A stretch of DNA of 64,000 nucleotides from contig CAYSYA010000003.1 of assembly GCA_964435285.1 (NCBI GenBank), positions 1 through 64,000 of the forward strand, in the 5' to 3' direction. The stretch comes from GCA-2718035 sp964435285. Its GTDB lineage: Bacteria > Bacteroidota > Bacteroidia > Flavobacteriales > TMED113. Shown piece after piece: positions 62,754 to 64,000 of this stretch; within the stretch, counting starts at the first letter, position 1, and each line of letters starts with the position of its first letter. The notes below the pieces were generated by a model, which saw nothing but the letters and a program-made list of their open reading frames with translations, searched no databases and was not told the DNA's origin. A program made the position numbers and the translations under genes.

Positions 62754-63809
62754 ATGTATATAGTTTTTTATATATGTTTTTTAGCACTTCTTAGCTCTTG
62801 TGCAACTATTGTTCCTCCCTCAGGGGGCGAGAAAGACACTTCCCCGCCCGAGATATTAAGCACCGCCCCTCTTAATAGGTCAATTAATTTTAAAGAAGAC
62901 AAAATTCAAATAAACTTTAATGAATATATTCAGGTTGACAAATCAAATATTATCTTTTTCCCTCCAATTAACCCAGCGCCATCAATTAAAGTTAAAGGAA
63001 AGTCTATTATATTAAATTTTGAAACTGATTTAATCGATAATACTACCTACATAGTAAATTTTAACAATTCAATTAAAGATCTTAATGAGTCCAACGAGCT
63101 CAATAATTTTAAGTTTATTTTTTCAACCGGAAGTGTTTTAGACTCATGTGTTGTTAAGGGGTCAGTATTAGATTTAAAATCAAACAAAAAAATTAATTCG
63201 GCTATTGTGGGTTTATTTGAAAAAATAAATTATTCAACTTTTGACTCCTTAATCAGAGTTCAAAAACCAGACTATTATGTTTATTGCGATCAATTCGGGG
63301 ATTATAAATTTACAAATCTGAAAGACGGAGAATATACTCTATTAGCATTTAAAGATTTAAATCTAAATAAGAAATATGACAATATTGAAAAAATATCAAT
63401 GCCAATTAAATTAAATGTTGACAGTGTTCATAATCATGACATAAGATTATTTACTGATAATAGATTCTTAGAAATTGACACTTTAGATTGTGAAAATAGT
63501 TTGGATAAAACTAACGTTGGTCAACTAAATTTTAATTTTGAAAAGTTAGACTTTAACAATAAAATAATTATTGGCGAAATTTTACAAAATGATAAGGCTA
63601 TAAATTGTTTTAATATAAATACCAAATTTGTAAAAATAGATAGTTTATCAGTTGGGGTTTATAATTTTAGAATATTTCATGACTTGAACAATAACGGAAC
63701 TTGGGACTCAGGAAATATACAAGAACTTTCTGAACCTGAGTACATAAAGTATTATAACCAAGAAATAAACATTAAAAAGGACTGGGAAATTGATGTCTTT
63801 ATTGATTAA
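62754..63809 (+). CDS. Ig-like (Big_5) domain lipoprotein
   Basis: 351 residues with a lipobox (LALLSSC, Cys at about 16) and the diagnostic ATIVPPSGGEKDTSPPEILS opening of a conserved Bacteroidota family. The Big_5-type Ig-like domain (about 30-130) is followed by a carboxypeptidase-like beta domain (about 135-235: GSVLDLKSNKKINSAIVG). It is outer-membrane-lipoprotein-like and starts 4 bases after rnr. Function not established. Confidence 0.88.
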   Translation: MYIVFYICFLALLSSCATIVPPSGGEKDTSPPEILSTAPLNRSINFKEDKIQINFNEYIQVDKSNIIFFPPINPAPSIKVKGKSIILNFETDLIDNTTYIVNFNNSIKDLNESNELNNFKFIFSTGSVLDSCVVKGSVLDLKSNKKINSAIVGLFEKINYSTFDSLIRVQKPDYYVYCDQFGDYKFTNLKDGEYTLLAFKDLNLNKKYDNIEKISMPIKLNVDSVHNHDIRLFTDNRFLEIDTLDCENSLDKTNVGQLNFNFEKLDFNNKIIIGEILQNDKAINCFNINTKFVKIDSLSVGVYNFRIFHDLNNNGTWDSGNIQELSEPEYIKYYNQEINIKKDWEIDVFID

Positions 63810-63830
63810 TATATAAAAAACTATATATGT

Positions 63831-64000
63831 TTATTTTTTTAAATTAGCCATAAGAAACTCTCTGTTCATTCTAGCTATATTTTTTACAGAAATTTCTTTT
63901 GGACACTGGGCCTCACACGCGCCTGTATTAGTACATGCCCCAAATCCCTCAAGGTCCATTTGTTTAACCATATTAATTGCTCTCTTTTTTCTTTCTACTT
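63831..64000 (-). CDS. sdhB: Succinate dehydrogenase/fumarate reductase iron-sulfur subunit, 3' end
   Basis: The C-terminal 56 codons are in the window. GFGACTNTGACEAQCPKEIS contains the last Cys motif (C-x-x-x-x-x-C-x-x-x-C-P) of the [3Fe-4S]/[4Fe-4S] domain, followed by NIARMNREFLMANLKK-stop, the usual SdhB end. It is the electron-transfer subunit of complex II or fumarate reductase. The start lies beyond the right edge. Confidence 0.9.
   Translation of the reverse strand, partial: VERKKRAINMVKQMDLEGFGACTNTGACEAQCPKEISVKNIARMNREFLMANLKK

Overview
The window is a single stretch of an AT-rich (very roughly 30% GC) chromosome from a member of the Bacteroidota, most probably an aquatic or marine member of the Flavobacteriales. 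The evidence is: many exported proteins with short hydrophobic signal peptides ending in a Gln after the core; canonical type IX secretion system (T9SS) type A C-terminal domains on three proteins; families typical of the phylum (DUF4270, DUF4019, Lacal_2735-like, TIGR03643, a short glycogen-synthase-like protein next to panC); and promoters of the Bacteroidota form TTG-N18-20-TAnnTTTG. No rRNA, CRISPR array, prophage or insertion sequence was seen. One tRNA (Thr-GGT), one strong structured-RNA candidate and several small genes are present.

Layout. 1-3.6 kb: small, mostly exported hypothetical proteins on the minus strand, several with the same promoter/leader block. 3.6-8 kb: a DUF3089 lipoprotein hydrolase, an isoprenylcysteine-methyltransferase-like membrane protein and other exported proteins. 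8-21.6 kb: large surface proteins (a thrombospondin-type-3 protein, a repeat/PKD lipoprotein, an 828-residue exported protein, a TonB-dependent receptor, a thyroglobulin-1/SGNH protein, a CotH-like protein). 21.6-36.5 kb: an MMPL/RND exporter, small membrane proteins, then genes linked to light and UV damage (cryptochrome/photolyase, flavin reductase, umuDC, SOUL and SRPBCC proteins) and a secreted endonuclease/phosphatase-fold protein. 36.5-40 kb: short hypothetical genes separated by duplicated and decayed fragments. 40-46.8 kb: ordinary metabolism, with an operon of glycogen synthase domain, DUF4270 and glmS facing panC-panD-flippase-rfaE2. 46.8-53.7 kb: three tandem secreted M43 metalloproteases and a DUF4019 protein, with overlapping stops and starts. 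53.7-64 kb: CDGSH, GNAT, YigZ, DUF3817, a cytochrome-c-like protein, two small Cys lipoproteins, the RNA candidate, cdd, a cold-shock protein, TerB-like, YjbQ, DUF2007, a collagen-like protein with a T9SS partner, redoxin, tRNA-Thr, rnr, an Ig-like lipoprotein and the 3' end of sdhB.

The most interesting signal is a short C-terminal module of about 36-40 residues (pattern k.i.kiidlLGr ... f.IYddGsvekKy) that ends eight otherwise unrelated exported proteins here: a TSP3 protein, an SGNH hydrolase, a CotH-like protein, a nuclease-fold protein, an M43 protease, a cytochrome c and two unknowns. A decayed ninth copy lies between genes. It looks like the second half of the T9SS type A domain without the usual PNP start. 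In the tandem protease cluster two paralogues carry the full type A domain and the third carries the short module, which suggests the two do the same job. I infer that it is a minimal or divergent sorting signal. No secretion-machinery genes lie in this window to test that.
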